Origin: an uncultured Acetatifactor sp.
Lineage (GTDB): Bacteria; Bacillota; Clostridia; Lachnospirales; Lachnospiraceae
Direction of reading: 5' to 3'
Assembly: GCA_910580225.1 (NCBI GenBank)
Contig: CAJTXE010000001.1
Span: 62,001 to 126,000 of the forward strand
Length of the DNA stretch: 64,000 nucleotides
Positions 16,317-24,350 of the stretch are shown piece by piece (position 1 is the stretch's first letter; every line of letters starts with the position of its first letter). The notes beneath the pieces were generated by a model, which searched no databases, was not told the DNA's origin, and worked only from the letters and a program-made list of their open reading frames with translations. Made by a program: the position numbers and the translations under genes.

Positions 16317-17870
16317 ATGTCAGATTTATATGAGGAAAATGAAGAGACCGAAGGCACTACAGAGGAGAAAAAGGGCGGAGAGGACAAAACAGACCTGACG
16401 GAAGGGCATCCGGATGCCTCCGCTGCGAAGAACGCAGGGAAAAGTGATAATAAAGACTATGAAGATGTCTGCTTTGTCTGCCGTCGTCCGGAGAGCAAGG
16501 CGGGCAGGATGTTCAAGCTGCCCAACAATATCTGTGTCTGTGACGACTGTATGCACAGGACAATGGAGACAGTCAGCCAGTTTGACTATCAGGGGATGTT
16601 AAACAATCCCCAGCTGCAGAAGGATCTGGATCAGCTGTCCAGGCAGGGCGGATTTCCCAATATCAGCTTTGTGAATCTGGCGGATCTGCGGGGAGACGGC
16701 GGCATCCCCAACAAGCAGAAACTGAAAAAGAAGAAGAAAAAGGAAGGGGAGCAGGAGCCGGTATTGAATATCCGGGATATTCCCGCTCCACACAGGATCA
16801 AGGCAAGTCTGGATGAATATGTTGTGGGTCAGGAGCATGCCAAGAAGGTGATTTCCGTGGCGGTTTACAATCACTACAAACGTGTCGCTACAGGCACCAT
16901 GGACAATATCGAAATTGAGAAATCCAATATGCTGATGATCGGCCCCACCGGCTGCGGCAAGACCTACCTGGTAAAGACTCTGGCCAGGCTGCTTGATGTG
17001 CCTTTGGCCATCGCTGACGCCACATCCCTCACCGAGGCAGGATATATCGGAGACGACATCGAGTCCGTGGTATCCAAGCTGCTGGCAGCGGCGGACAATG
17101 ATGTGGAGAAGGCAGAGCGGGGCATTATTTTCATTGACGAAATCGACAAGATTGCCAAGAAAAAGAATACCAACAGCCGGGATGTCAGCGGCGAGAGTGT
17201 GCAGCAGGGGATGCTGAAGCTGCTGGAAGGAGCGGAAATCGAAGTTCCCGTGGGTGCCAACAGCAAGAATGCCATGGTGCCCCTGGCCACAGTGAATACC
17301 CGGAATATACTTTTTATCTGCGGCGGCGCGTTCCCGGACCTGGAGGAGGTAATCAAGGAGCGTCTGCGGAAGAGCGCGTCTATCGGCTTCAACTCTGAGC
17401 TGCGGGATAAGTACGACAAGGAGAAGAATATCCTGGAGAAGGTGACGGTGGAGGATATCCGGAAGTTCGGCATGATTCCGGAATTCATCGGAAGGCTTCC
17501 CATTATCTTTACACTTCGGGGACTGACCAGAGAGATGCTGGTAAAGGTGTTAAAGGAGCCAAAGAATGCTATTTTGAAGCAGTACCAGAAGCTGCTGGAG
17601 CTGGATGAGGTGAAGCTGGAGTTCACGGAGGATGCGCTGGAGGCCATTGCGGATAAGGCCATGGAACGGGATACCGGCGCCAGAGCCCTGCGTTCCATCA
17701 TTGAGGAATTCATGCTGGATATTATGTATGAGATTCCCAAGGACGACAACATCGGCAGGGTCACCATCACCAGAGAATATATTCAGGGCACAGGGGGCCC
17801 TATCATTGATATCCGCAGCAATCAGATCCTGGAGGATCCGGATCGTCTGAAGCAGATCAGCGGCAGCTGA
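16317..17870 (+). CDS. clpX: ClpX-type AAA+ unfoldase with zinc finger
   Basis: 517 residues, about 100 longer than typical ClpX. ClpX unfolds tagged proteins and feeds them to ClpP. An acidic tail (1-48) precedes a C4 zinc finger (Cys52, 55, 75, 78). A linker with a run of seven Lys (about 137-143) follows, then the AAA+ core. Motifs are Walker A GPTGCGKT (209-216), pore loop GYIG (242-245), Walker B IIFIDEID, and the IGF loop (356-358) that docks ClpP. Usual neighbours clpP and lon are absent, so this may be a second, paralogous ClpX; that is inference. A dedicated promoter and long leader precede it. The closest alternative call is a generic ClpX-like ATPase. Confidence 0.85.
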   Translation: MSDLYEENEETEGTTEEKKGGEDKTDLTEGHPDASAAKNAGKSDNKDYEDVCFVCRRPESKAGRMFKLPNNICVCDDCMHRTMETVSQFDYQGMLNNPQLQKDLDQLSRQGGFPNISFVNLADLRGDGGIPNKQKLKKKKKKEGEQEPVLNIRDIPAPHRIKASLDEYVVGQEHAKKVISVAVYNHYKRVATGTMDNIEIEKSNMLMIGPTGCGKTYLVKTLARLLDVPLAIADATSLTEAGYIGDDIESVVSKLLAAADNDVEKAERGIIFIDEIDKIAKKKNTNSRDVSGESVQQGMLKLLEGAEIEVPVGANSKNAMVPLATVNTRNILFICGGAFPDLEEVIKERLRKSASIGFNSELRDKYDKEKNILEKVTVEDIRKFGMIPEFIGRLPIIFTLRGLTREMLVKVLKEPKNAILKQYQKLLELDEVKLEFTEDALEAIADKAMERDTGARALRSIIEEFMLDIMYEIPKDDNIGRVTITREYIQGTGGPIIDIRSNQILEDPDRLKQISGS

Positions 17871-17890
17871 GGCACAGAAGAGGAGAGGTT

Positions 17891-18055
17891 TTTATTCCCA
17901 ATCGGGAGATCGGCTCTATTATAGAACTTTCTTCAGACAGAGGGCTTGCGGATGTGGCTTATCTGCCGAAAAAGCATGTGGACCGTCCGGCGCTGGTGGT
18001 GGAACTGAGATGGGATCAGTCAGGGCCGGGGGCCATCTGGCAGATTTGGAATAAG
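17891..18055 (+). pseudogene. Remnant of a PD-(D/E)XK nuclease-superfamily gene (AAA-ATPase-like/PDDEXK_9 type)
   Basis: A frame from 17891 reads FIPNREIGSIIELSS and then GLADVAYLPKKHVDRPALVV and ELRWDQSGPGAIWQIWNKKY. This is the nuclease-fold end of the large AAA-ATPase-like proteins common in Lachnospiraceae. The ATPase half is gone, there is no start codon context, the catalytic Lys position reads Arg (ELRW where ELKW or ELKY is usual), and family similarity stops at about 18055. I read this as a decayed fragment, not a working gene. Family assignment is from memory of the motif. Confidence 0.6.
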
Positions 18056-18175
18056 AAGTATGCTGCATGTATTGCATTTTGGAATGGTATCCCAGGGGAT
18101 GGGGCTGCTGCAGGAAGGAGTTGCGGCAGCCTTTTTGCGGTGTATGCAGACTTTTTGAAAATATACGATTCGGTA

Positions 18176-18203
18176 TTGACATTTCCGGAATTTGTGGTAA
18201 TAT
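18176..18203 (+). promoter_or_regulatory. Sigma-A promoter of the metal-resistance genes
   Basis: TTGACA (18176-18181), 16 bases, TAATAT (18198-18203). The start point would fall inside or next to the palindrome at 18207. Confidence 0.75.
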
Positions 18204-18206
18204 AAA

Positions 18207-18228
18207 CATATGAACAATAATTCATATG
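18207..18228 (+). promoter_or_regulatory. ArsR/SmtB-type operator
   Basis: CATATGAA-N6-TTCATATG, a perfect 8-bp inverted repeat. The TGAA...TTCA core is characteristic of metal-sensing ArsR/SmtB-family repressors such as CzrA and CadC. It lies directly downstream of the -10 box, where binding would block transcription. No arsR-like gene is in the window, so the repressor acts in trans. Confidence 0.7.
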
Positions 18229-18284
18229 AAAAAAAGGGAAGAAATAAATAACCTGACACTGCAAAATGAAGGAGGAGAATTACC

Positions 18285-18506
18285 ATGAAGAAAACGTATC
18301 AGATTGAGGTGGATTGTGCCAATTGCGCGCTGAAAATGGAGGAAGCGGCGAAGAAAGTGGAGGGGGTACAGGAGGCGACAGTGAGCTTTATGACCCAGAA
18401 GATGAAAGTGGAGTTTGCGGAGAGCGCAGAGGAACGGGCGGTAATGGAAAGAGTTCGCAGTGCCTGCAAAAAGGTGGAGGATGACTGTGAGATCTTTTTA
18501 GATTGA
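18285..18506 (+). CDS. Stand-alone HMA metal-binding protein
   Basis: 73 residues forming one heavy-metal-associated domain. The metal site is DCANC (Cys11 and Cys14) after a first strand KKTYQIEV, and EGVQEATVSFMTQKMKVEF gives the remaining core. Such domains carry soft metal ions or gate the cognate P1B ATPase, which here is encoded 214 bases downstream and lacks its own N-terminal HMA domain. The pair therefore looks like a split ATPase. GGAGGAG precedes the ATG. Promoter and metal-type operator lie just upstream. Confidence 0.88.
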   Translation: MKKTYQIEVDCANCALKMEEAAKKVEGVQEATVSFMTQKMKVEFAESAEERAVMERVRSACKKVEDDCEIFLD

Positions 18507-18720
18507 GACTGTCAGGAGGGCAGAGGCAGTTTGCGGGGACTGCAGTCAGTTCCTTTGCAGAAAGGGATCGCAGGGCGGTTCCTTTTTCTGTAAGGGGAAG
18601 CGGAATCTGATCAAAGACAAATAGAATTCTGGAATAACCATTATGGAAGATGATAAAACATACTGAATTAAACGGAAAACAAATCAAGGGATGGAAAAAG
18701 AAAAAGTAAGGTGAGAGAGA

Positions 18721-20688
18721 ATGACGAAGAAGCAGAAAAAAGTATTCTATCGTATTATAGCGGCTGCGGTGTTGATGGTGATGCTGCATTTTGTGCCGGC
18801 GGAAGGGTATTTGCGTTTGGTGCTGTATCTGGTACCCTATCTGATCATTGGATATGACATCCTGCGGAAGGCGGCGCTGGGTATTTTACACGGGGAAGTT
18901 TTTGATGAAAATTTTCTCATGGCGGTGGCCACTGTAGGAGCCATGCTGCTGGGGGTGTATCATGAGGCCAACGGCATGGAGGGAGAATTTGCCGAGGGTG
19001 TGGCGGTTATGCTGTTTTACCAGATCGGAGAATTGTTTCAGGCTGTGGCAGTGGGAAAGAGCAGGCGCAACATCAGCGCGCTGATGGATATCCGGCCGGA
19101 TTATGCCAATATTGAGGGGGAGAATGGCAGTCTGGAGCAGGTAGACCCTGATGAAGTGGAGGTTGGAACCGTTATTGTGGTGCAGCCGGGAGAGAAGATT
19201 CCCATAGACGGTGTGGTGGTGGAGGGCAGCTCCACCCTGAATACCAGCGCACTTACAGGGGAAAGCGTTCCCAGGGAAGTGGAAACCGGCGGCGAAGTCA
19301 TCAGCGGCTGTGTGAATATCTCCGGTCTTCTGCGGATTCGAACCACCAGGGAGTTTGGAGAGTCCACTGTATCCAAAATTCTGGATCTGGTGGAGAATTC
19401 CAGTATGAAGAAGGCACGCACGGAGAATTTTATCACGAAATTTGCCAGATATTATACGCCTGCGGTCTGCTACAGTGCCCTGGCCCTGGCCATTGTGCCC
19501 TCTGTGATGAACCTGTTGATGGGCAATCCGGCAGGTTGGAGTACCTGGATTATCCGGGCATTGACTTTCCTGGTCATCAGCTGTCCCTGTGCCCTGGTAA
19601 TTTCCATTCCTTTAAGCTTTTTCGGAGGCATCGGCGGGGCGTCGGCCTGCGGCATTCTGGTAAAGGGATCCAACTATCTGGAGGCACTGGCCCTTACCAG
19701 GTATGTGGTATTTGACAAGACAGGGACGCTGACCAGAGGGGTATTTCAGGTGACCCAGGTGCAGGTTTCACCGGAATTTGGGAGAACGGTATCGGCTGCG
19801 CCGGAGACTGCCGGGATAGCGGAAGATGGTGCTTTGGTGGAAAAGCTGCCGTCAGCCAGGCTGGTGGAACTGGCGGCGTATGCGGAGAGCTATTCCAATC
19901 ATCCCATCAGCAAAAGCCTGCGGGAAGCGTACGGACAGGAAATCGACATGAGTAAGGTGAGCCGGGTGGAGGAAACCGGCGGCCGCGGTGTTTCTGCATT
20001 GGTGGATGGCCATACCGTGGCTGCGGGAAATTTCCGGCTTATGGAGAGTCTGGGGATTTCTTATGAGAAAAATGTAGGCATCGGAACCGTGGTCCATGTG
20101 GCAGTGGACGGCATTTATGCGGGATATATTCTGATATCCGACGTGATAAAAGAGCAGTCCCGGGAAGCCATTGCCGCTCTGAAGGCAGCAGGGGTGAAGA
20201 AGACTGTGATGCTCACCGGAGACGGCAAAAAGACGGCAGAGCATGTGGCCGGTTTGCTGCAAGTAGATGAAGTCAGGAGCGAACTGCTGCCCGGAGATAA
20301 GGTGGAGGCGGTGGAGATACTGCTGGCACAGAAATCCGGCAGAGAAAATCTGGCGTTTGTAGGAGACGGCATCAACGATGCCCCTGTGCTTTCCCGGGCG
20401 GATATCGGCGTAGCCATGGGTGCCCTGGGATCCGATGCGGCCATAGAGGCGGCAGACATTGTACTCATGGACGACAATCCCATGAAGCTGGCACTGGCTA
20501 TACGGATTTCCAGGAAATGTCTGCGGATTGTCTATGAGAACATAGTATTTGCTCTTGGAATCAAAGCAGTCTGTCTGGTGCTGGGTGCCTTCGGCATTGC
20601 GAACATGTGGATTGCCATCTTTGCAGATGTGGGAGTCATGGTGCTGGCTGTGCTGAATGCCATCCGGTGCCTGAAGGTTAGGCCATAG
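18721..20688 (+). CDS. P1B-type heavy-metal-transporting ATPase (Zn/Cd/Pb-type)
   Basis: 655 residues. It pumps soft divalent metals out of the cytoplasm using ATP. Eight membrane spans are expected; the metal site is Cys288-Pro-Cys290 (SCPCALVISIP). Phosphorylation Asp332 sits in DKTGTLT, with TGES in the actuator, HP (SNHPISKS) in the nucleotide domain and GDGINDAPVL before the last spans. This CPC pattern with FGGIGGASACGILVKGSNYLE is that of ZntA/CadA-type P1B-2 pumps. The usual N-terminal HMA domain is missing and is supplied as a separate protein upstream. About 30 extra residues (nt 19756-19855) lie in the nucleotide domain. Metal specificity is inferred. Confidence 0.92.
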   Translation: MTKKQKKVFYRIIAAAVLMVMLHFVPAEGYLRLVLYLVPYLIIGYDILRKAALGILHGEVFDENFLMAVATVGAMLLGVYHEANGMEGEFAEGVAVMLFYQIGELFQAVAVGKSRRNISALMDIRPDYANIEGENGSLEQVDPDEVEVGTVIVVQPGEKIPIDGVVVEGSSTLNTSALTGESVPREVETGGEVISGCVNISGLLRIRTTREFGESTVSKILDLVENSSMKKARTENFITKFARYYTPAVCYSALALAIVPSVMNLLMGNPAGWSTWIIRALTFLVISCPCALVISIPLSFFGGIGGASACGILVKGSNYLEALALTRYVVFDKTGTLTRGVFQVTQVQVSPEFGRTVSAAPETAGIAEDGALVEKLPSARLVELAAYAESYSNHPISKSLREAYGQEIDMSKVSRVEETGGRGVSALVDGHTVAAGNFRLMESLGISYEKNVGIGTVVHVAVDGIYAGYILISDVIKEQSREAIAALKAAGVKKTVMLTGDGKKTAEHVAGLLQVDEVRSELLPGDKVEAVEILLAQKSGRENLAFVGDGINDAPVLSRADIGVAMGALGSDAAIEAADIVLMDDNPMKLALAIRISRKCLRIVYENIVFALGIKAVCLVLGAFGIANMWIAIFADVGVMVLAVLNAIRCLKVRP

Positions 20689-20768
20689 GAATCCTATCAT
20701 TTTCCGGAAAATTTCCGATCCAAATGCTGCACCTTATACATGCGTGACCACATACAATAATTCAGAGT

Positions 20769-20798
20769 GGCGGAAAGTCCGCAGCCGGGCTTTCCGCC
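20769..20798 (+). terminator. Hairpin after the P1B ATPase gene
   Basis: GGCGGAAAG (20769-20777) and CTTTCCGCC (20790-20798) pair perfectly. No T-tract follows, so efficiency as a terminator is unsure. Confidence 0.5.
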
Positions 20799-20869
20799 GT
20801 ATCAGTGGGAAACGAAACCAGGGGCGGAGGCAAGTTCGGGTTGACTGAAGCGGGCGGATGGGAGCGGAT

Positions 20870-21694
20870 ATGGATGAAGTTGCAATTATAGCAATTCCTT
20901 TTCTGGGGACTTCGCTTGGGGCAGCGATGGTGTTTGGTATGAAGGCGAAGATGAATCCGGGGCTTGAGAGGATTTTGCTGGGATTTGCCTCCGGAGTCAT
21001 GATCGCCGCATCGGTATGGTCCCTTCTGATTCCGGCGATGGAAATGTCTTCGGAACAGGGGAAGACAGCCTGGGTTCCCGGAGCGGCGGGGGTTCTGGCC
21101 GGGGTGTTTTTTCTGCTTATGTTGGATCATCTGGTTTCACGTATGCAGGGAGCAGACCATATTTTGGACACAGGGACGTGTTCTGCCGGAAATGAGGCGA
21201 CAGGATGCAGCAGGCAGATCGGGGCTCCAAACAGCAGCCGGAAAGTGACTATGCTGGTATTGGCTGTGATTCTTCATAATCTTCCGGAGGGAATGGCTGT
21301 GGGGGTGGCGCTTGCCGGGGCGATGACGGCCAATACGGGTATTACCATGGCAGGCGCCATGATGCTGTCAGCAGGTATCGCTATTCAGAATCTGCCCGAG
21401 GGTGCCATCATTTCCATGCCTCTTAGAAATGAGGGGATATCCCGGACAAAGGCGTTTCGGACAGGGGTATTATCCGGAGCGGTGGAACCGGTCGGGGCAT
21501 TGATCACCATTCTTCTGGCGGAGCTTGTGATCCCTGTACTGCCATATTTGCTGGCATTTGCTGCGGGGGCGATGTTGTATGTGGCTGCAGACGAACTGAT
21601 CCCAGGGGCCTGTTCCGGTGAAAAAGGGAAGCTGGGTACTGTCAGTATGGCAGCAGGTTTTGTGTTGATGATGGTTTTGGATGTGGCGGTGTGA
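20870..21694 (+). CDS. ZIP-family metal transporter (GufA/ZupT-like)
   Basis: About 274 residues with eight predicted membrane spans. ZIP carriers move Zn and related divalent metals, usually into the cytoplasm. The metal-site motifs are HNLPEGMAVG in span 4 and QNLPEGAIIS in span 5. A further span has GAVEPVGA and the last conserved acidic pair is in AADELIPGA. The loop between spans 3 and 4 (nt 21155-21240) is Cys/Ser/Gly-rich instead of His-rich. ATG at 20870 has GGGAG 5 bases upstream; ATG at 20858 is possible. It follows the metal efflux ATPase on the same strand, so both may contribute to zinc balance. Confidence 0.9.
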   Translation: MDEVAIIAIPFLGTSLGAAMVFGMKAKMNPGLERILLGFASGVMIAASVWSLLIPAMEMSSEQGKTAWVPGAAGVLAGVFFLLMLDHLVSRMQGADHILDTGTCSAGNEATGCSRQIGAPNSSRKVTMLVLAVILHNLPEGMAVGVALAGAMTANTGITMAGAMMLSAGIAIQNLPEGAIISMPLRNEGISRTKAFRTGVLSGAVEPVGALITILLAELVIPVLPYLLAFAAGAMLYVAADELIPGACSGEKGKLGTVSMAAGFVLMMVLDVAV

Positions 21695-21731
21695 AGTGTG
21701 AGACAAAAGTACAAAATACGGAGGAAAAAAG

Positions 21732-22466
21732 ATGCGTATATTGATTATCAGACATGGAGATCCGGATTACGAGAGAGATTCTCTTACGGAAAAGGGGTGG
21801 AGAGAGGCTGCGCTTCTGGCGGAAAGGATTTCGGCATTGGAGGTGAAGGCTTTTTATGTATCCCCTCTGGGTCGGGCAAGGGACACAGCCTCTCTTACGC
21901 TGCAGAAAATGAATCGGGAAGCCATTGTATATGACTGGCTTCGGGAATTTCCGCCCCAGATCAATCGACCCGATGTGAAGGGCGGGCACAAAGCCATTGT
22001 GTGGGACTGGCTGCCTGAGGACTGGACATCGGAGAGAGACTATTTCCTTCGGGACAGGTGGACCCGGACCGAAGTCATGCAGGAGGGAGGAGTAGGAGAA
22101 GCGTATGAGCGCGTGATCCGAAATTTTGATGCTTTGGTGGCACAGCATGGCTATGTTCGGGAAGGCGAGTTCTACAGGGCGGAGAGACCCAACAGGGATA
22201 CCATTGTGCTGTTCTGCCATTTCGGTCTGGAATGTGTACTGCTGAGCCGGCTGATGAATGTGTCCCCCATGATCCTGTGGCATCACACCTGTGCGGCACC
22301 GGCTTCCGTGACCACGTTGTATTCTGAGGAACGTCGGCCGGGCCGGGCATCTTTTCGGGTAAGTGCCTTTGGGGATATTTCTCATTTCTATGCAGCCGGT
22401 GAAAAACCTTCTTTTGCAGCCAGATTCTGTGAGACTTATGACAGTACAGATGAGAGACGGGACTAG
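21732..22466 (+). CDS. Histidine phosphatase family protein
   Basis: 244 residues. The branch-1 histidine phosphatase signature RHG (ILIIRHGDPDYERDSLTEKG) opens the protein. SPLGRARDTA supplies the second Arg, and FCHFGLE contains the distal catalytic His. The enzyme forms a phosphohistidine on the first His; substrates range from phosphoglycerate to small phosphorylated metabolites and cannot be told here. The middle (VWDWLPEDWTSERDYFLRDRW) is typical of a Clostridial subgroup of unknown substrate. GGAGG lies just before the ATG. It is 37 bases after the ZIP gene and is probably read through from it. Confidence 0.9.
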   Translation: MRILIIRHGDPDYERDSLTEKGWREAALLAERISALEVKAFYVSPLGRARDTASLTLQKMNREAIVYDWLREFPPQINRPDVKGGHKAIVWDWLPEDWTSERDYFLRDRWTRTEVMQEGGVGEAYERVIRNFDALVAQHGYVREGEFYRAERPNRDTIVLFCHFGLECVLLSRLMNVSPMILWHHTCAAPASVTTLYSEERRPGRASFRVSAFGDISHFYAAGEKPSFAARFCETYDSTDERRD

Positions 22467-22518
22467 AGCATGCTGAAAGTCTGAAAATTGCTTTTCGACA
22501 GCTGTGTGTCCTCCCTTG

Positions 22519-22595
22519 TCCGCACCAGTACTGCGTTGTCGCCGGCAGGCATATCCGCAGCACCGCCTTCCTCTTCAGCCTTGTGCTGGTGCGGA
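22519..22595. other. Long-range inverted repeat in a gene-free stretch
   Basis: TCCGCACCAG (22519-22528) and CTGGTGCGGA (22586-22595) pair perfectly around a GC-rich 57-base interior. It lies just after the phosphatase gene in the 22467-22898 gap. It could be a structured RNA, a processed 3' end or a small repeat element; nothing decides among these. Confidence 0.45.
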
Positions 22596-22679
22596 AATCA
22601 GGCACTGATTATCTTATGGCTTATCACATTTTGGATTATTTACGTCATATCGAATAAATCTTAAGTTCTTTTTTCCCCA

Positions 22680-22708
22680 TTGACAACATTCCGCAGCAGT
22701 GTTATGCT
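22680..22708 (+). promoter_or_regulatory. Sigma-A promoter of the PadR-ABC operon
   Basis: TTGACA (22680-22685), 17 bases, TATGCT (22703-22708). Transcription would start near 22715, giving a leader of about 180 bases that contains both palindromes listed next. Confidence 0.82.
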
Positions 22709-22720
22709 ATATCTAACCTC

Positions 22721-22743
22721 AACATGTCGAGACGCGACATGTT
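22721..22743 (+). promoter_or_regulatory. PadR-type operator 1
   Basis: AACATGTCG-N5-CGACATGTT, a perfect 9-bp inverted repeat immediately downstream of the -10 box. It shares the form CATRTCG-N5-CGAYATG with a second palindrome 30 bp further on. Assignment to the adjacent PadR protein is inference from position. Confidence 0.65.
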
Positions 22744-22752
22744 TTGCATAGA

Positions 22753-22771
22753 CATATCGCATGGCGATATG
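22753..22771 (+). promoter_or_regulatory. PadR-type operator 2
   Basis: CATATCG-N5-CGATATG, centred 30 bp after operator 1, about three helical turns, so two dimers could bind the same face. An outer ATAGAC/GTCTAT pair (22748-22782) could also fold around it in the RNA. Confidence 0.65.
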
Positions 22772-22898
22772 GCGAGAGTCTATATATGGACCAGAGACAG
22801 GTTTGGTGTCCGGATTAACGAGATATGAAATAATGCAGTCTTAATGTTACAGTGCAAAGGATTCATATGTCGGAAAAACACAGAAAGGAGTCGTTGTA

Positions 22899-23222
22899 TT
22901 GGATGATACACTGCGAAAAAAATACATACCCATGACAGAGACCATTTATTATACCCTTCTGGCCGTCATCCAGCCCAGGCATGGATACGCCATTATACAA
23001 TATGTCAATGCTTTGACAGTGGGCAGGATACTCCTGGGAACAGGAACGCTCTACACCATGGTGGGTCGTCTGGCGGCCGACGGTATGATCGCGGTGGTGC
23101 CGGAAAACGGAAAAAAGACTTACCGGATCACAGAGAACGGAATGGCGCTGCTGCTGGAGGAAACCAGGCGCCTGGAAAAACAGCTGACAGATGGGCGAAA
23201 AATCCTGACAGGGGGGGTATAA
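22899..23222 (+). CDS. PadR family transcriptional regulator
   Basis: 107 residues, a short PadR of the wing-plus-one-helix kind. The winged helix includes TIYYTLLAVIQPRHGYAIIQYV, a recognition region around GTGTLYTMVGRLAADGMI, and a wing at GKKTYRITENGMALL. PadR repressors commonly sense drugs or peptides and control an exporter next to them. The two ABC exporter genes start 211 bases downstream, and two matching palindromes lie in the leader. The start is TTG at 22899 with AGAAAGGAG 8 bases upstream; I see no ATG in the right place. Confidence 0.88.
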   Translation: MDDTLRKKYIPMTETIYYTLLAVIQPRHGYAIIQYVNALTVGRILLGTGTLYTMVGRLAADGMIAVVPENGKKTYRITENGMALLLEETRRLEKQLTDGRKILTGGV

Positions 23223-23300
23223 ACCATACAGGACATATATGCGGTCCGGAGCAGGAACTGTTTTCAGCCGCAGGAAAATTGCGGAGGGGGCTTTATTTTG

Positions 23301-23326
23301 GACACAGGAAATGCATTTTCCGTGTC
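23301..23326. other. Imperfect palindrome between padR and the ABC genes
   Basis: GACACAGGAAATG followed by CATTTTCCGTGTC, a nearly complete 26-bp palindrome in the 23223-23432 gap. It could be an attenuator hairpin or an operator. No gene is seen in this gap. Confidence 0.35.
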
Positions 23327-23432
23327 TGTTCCGGAGATGACCGGAGAAAAATGAGAATGGTTCCGGCTTCCCGGTGCGGACAATTTGTACAGAAGATACA
23401 CACATGGAGGAATCGGAATAGAAAGGAGCAAT

Positions 23433-24350
23433 ATGAAATTAGAAGTCAAGGAGATTCGTAAAAATTTCGGAGAAAAGGAGGTGCTTCACGGTGTCAGTTT
23501 TGCGGTAGAGAGCGGGAAGGCGCTGGGGCTGCTGGGCAGGAACGGGGCAGGTAAGACCACGACGATCCGTATTCTGATGGATGTGTTTCATGCCAACAGC
23601 GGGGAGATTCTGCTGGACGGCAGGAAGTTTATGCCCTCCAGGCACCAGATCGGCTATTTGCCCGAGGAGAGAGGACTATATCCCAAAAGGACTGTGATGG
23701 ACCAGATGATCTATTTGGCCTGCCTGAGGGGGATGAAGCCGGCAGAGGCAAAGGAGAGTGCCGGCAAATGGCTTGACAGACTGGAAGTGAAGGAATATGC
23801 ACCCCGAAAGCTGGAGACCCTGTCCAAGGGCAACCAGCAGAAGGTGCAGCTTGCGGCAACTCTGGTGTGCAACCCGGAGATCGTGATTCTGGATGAGCCT
23901 TTCAGTGGTTTGGATCCAGTGAACTCACAGATTTTGAAAGATGTGGTGGGGGAGCTGATCAGGGATAACCATCTGGTTATTTTTTCCAGTCATCAGATGA
24001 GTTACGTGGAAGAATTCTGTGATCAGATTGCCGTAATTGACCATGGGGAGGTAGTAATGTCTGGGGAGCTGAAGGAGATCCGCAAGGAATATGGCAGGAA
24101 CCGTCTGATGCTCGCTGCCGAGAATTATACCCTGGATGCCCTGGCAGAGAAGACGGAGCGGGAGTGGAATGCGTTTGTGAAGGTTTCCGGCAGAAAGAAG
24201 GAATTTCTGATTCTGGAATTGAAGGAAGGGACGGACAGGCGCAGATTTATGGAGCAGCTTGTAAAGTCCGATGTGGAAGTGGAGAAATTCGGCGGGTATG
24301 AACCATCCCTGAATGATATATTTGTGAGTAAGGTAGGTGAAGAGGCATGA
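23433..24350 (+). CDS. ABC transporter ATP-binding protein (NatA-like)
   Basis: 305 residues. Walker A GRNGAGKTT (about 37-45), signature LSKGNQQKV, Walker B IVILDEPFSGLD and the switch His in FSSHQM are intact. A C-terminal extension of about 85 residues after the nucleotide domain is typical of NatA/EcsA-type proteins that pair with ABC-2 permeases exporting sodium, drugs or peptides. ATG at 23433 follows AAAGGAG. The stop overlaps the start of the permease gene by four bases (ATGA), so the two are co-translated. Control by the upstream PadR is inferred. Confidence 0.92.
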   Translation: MKLEVKEIRKNFGEKEVLHGVSFAVESGKALGLLGRNGAGKTTTIRILMDVFHANSGEILLDGRKFMPSRHQIGYLPEERGLYPKRTVMDQMIYLACLRGMKPAEAKESAGKWLDRLEVKEYAPRKLETLSKGNQQKVQLAATLVCNPEIVILDEPFSGLDPVNSQILKDVVGELIRDNHLVIFSSHQMSYVEEFCDQIAVIDHGEVVMSGELKEIRKEYGRNRLMLAAENYTLDALAEKTEREWNAFVKVSGRKKEFLILELKEGTDRRRFMEQLVKSDVEVEKFGGYEPSLNDIFVSKVGEEA

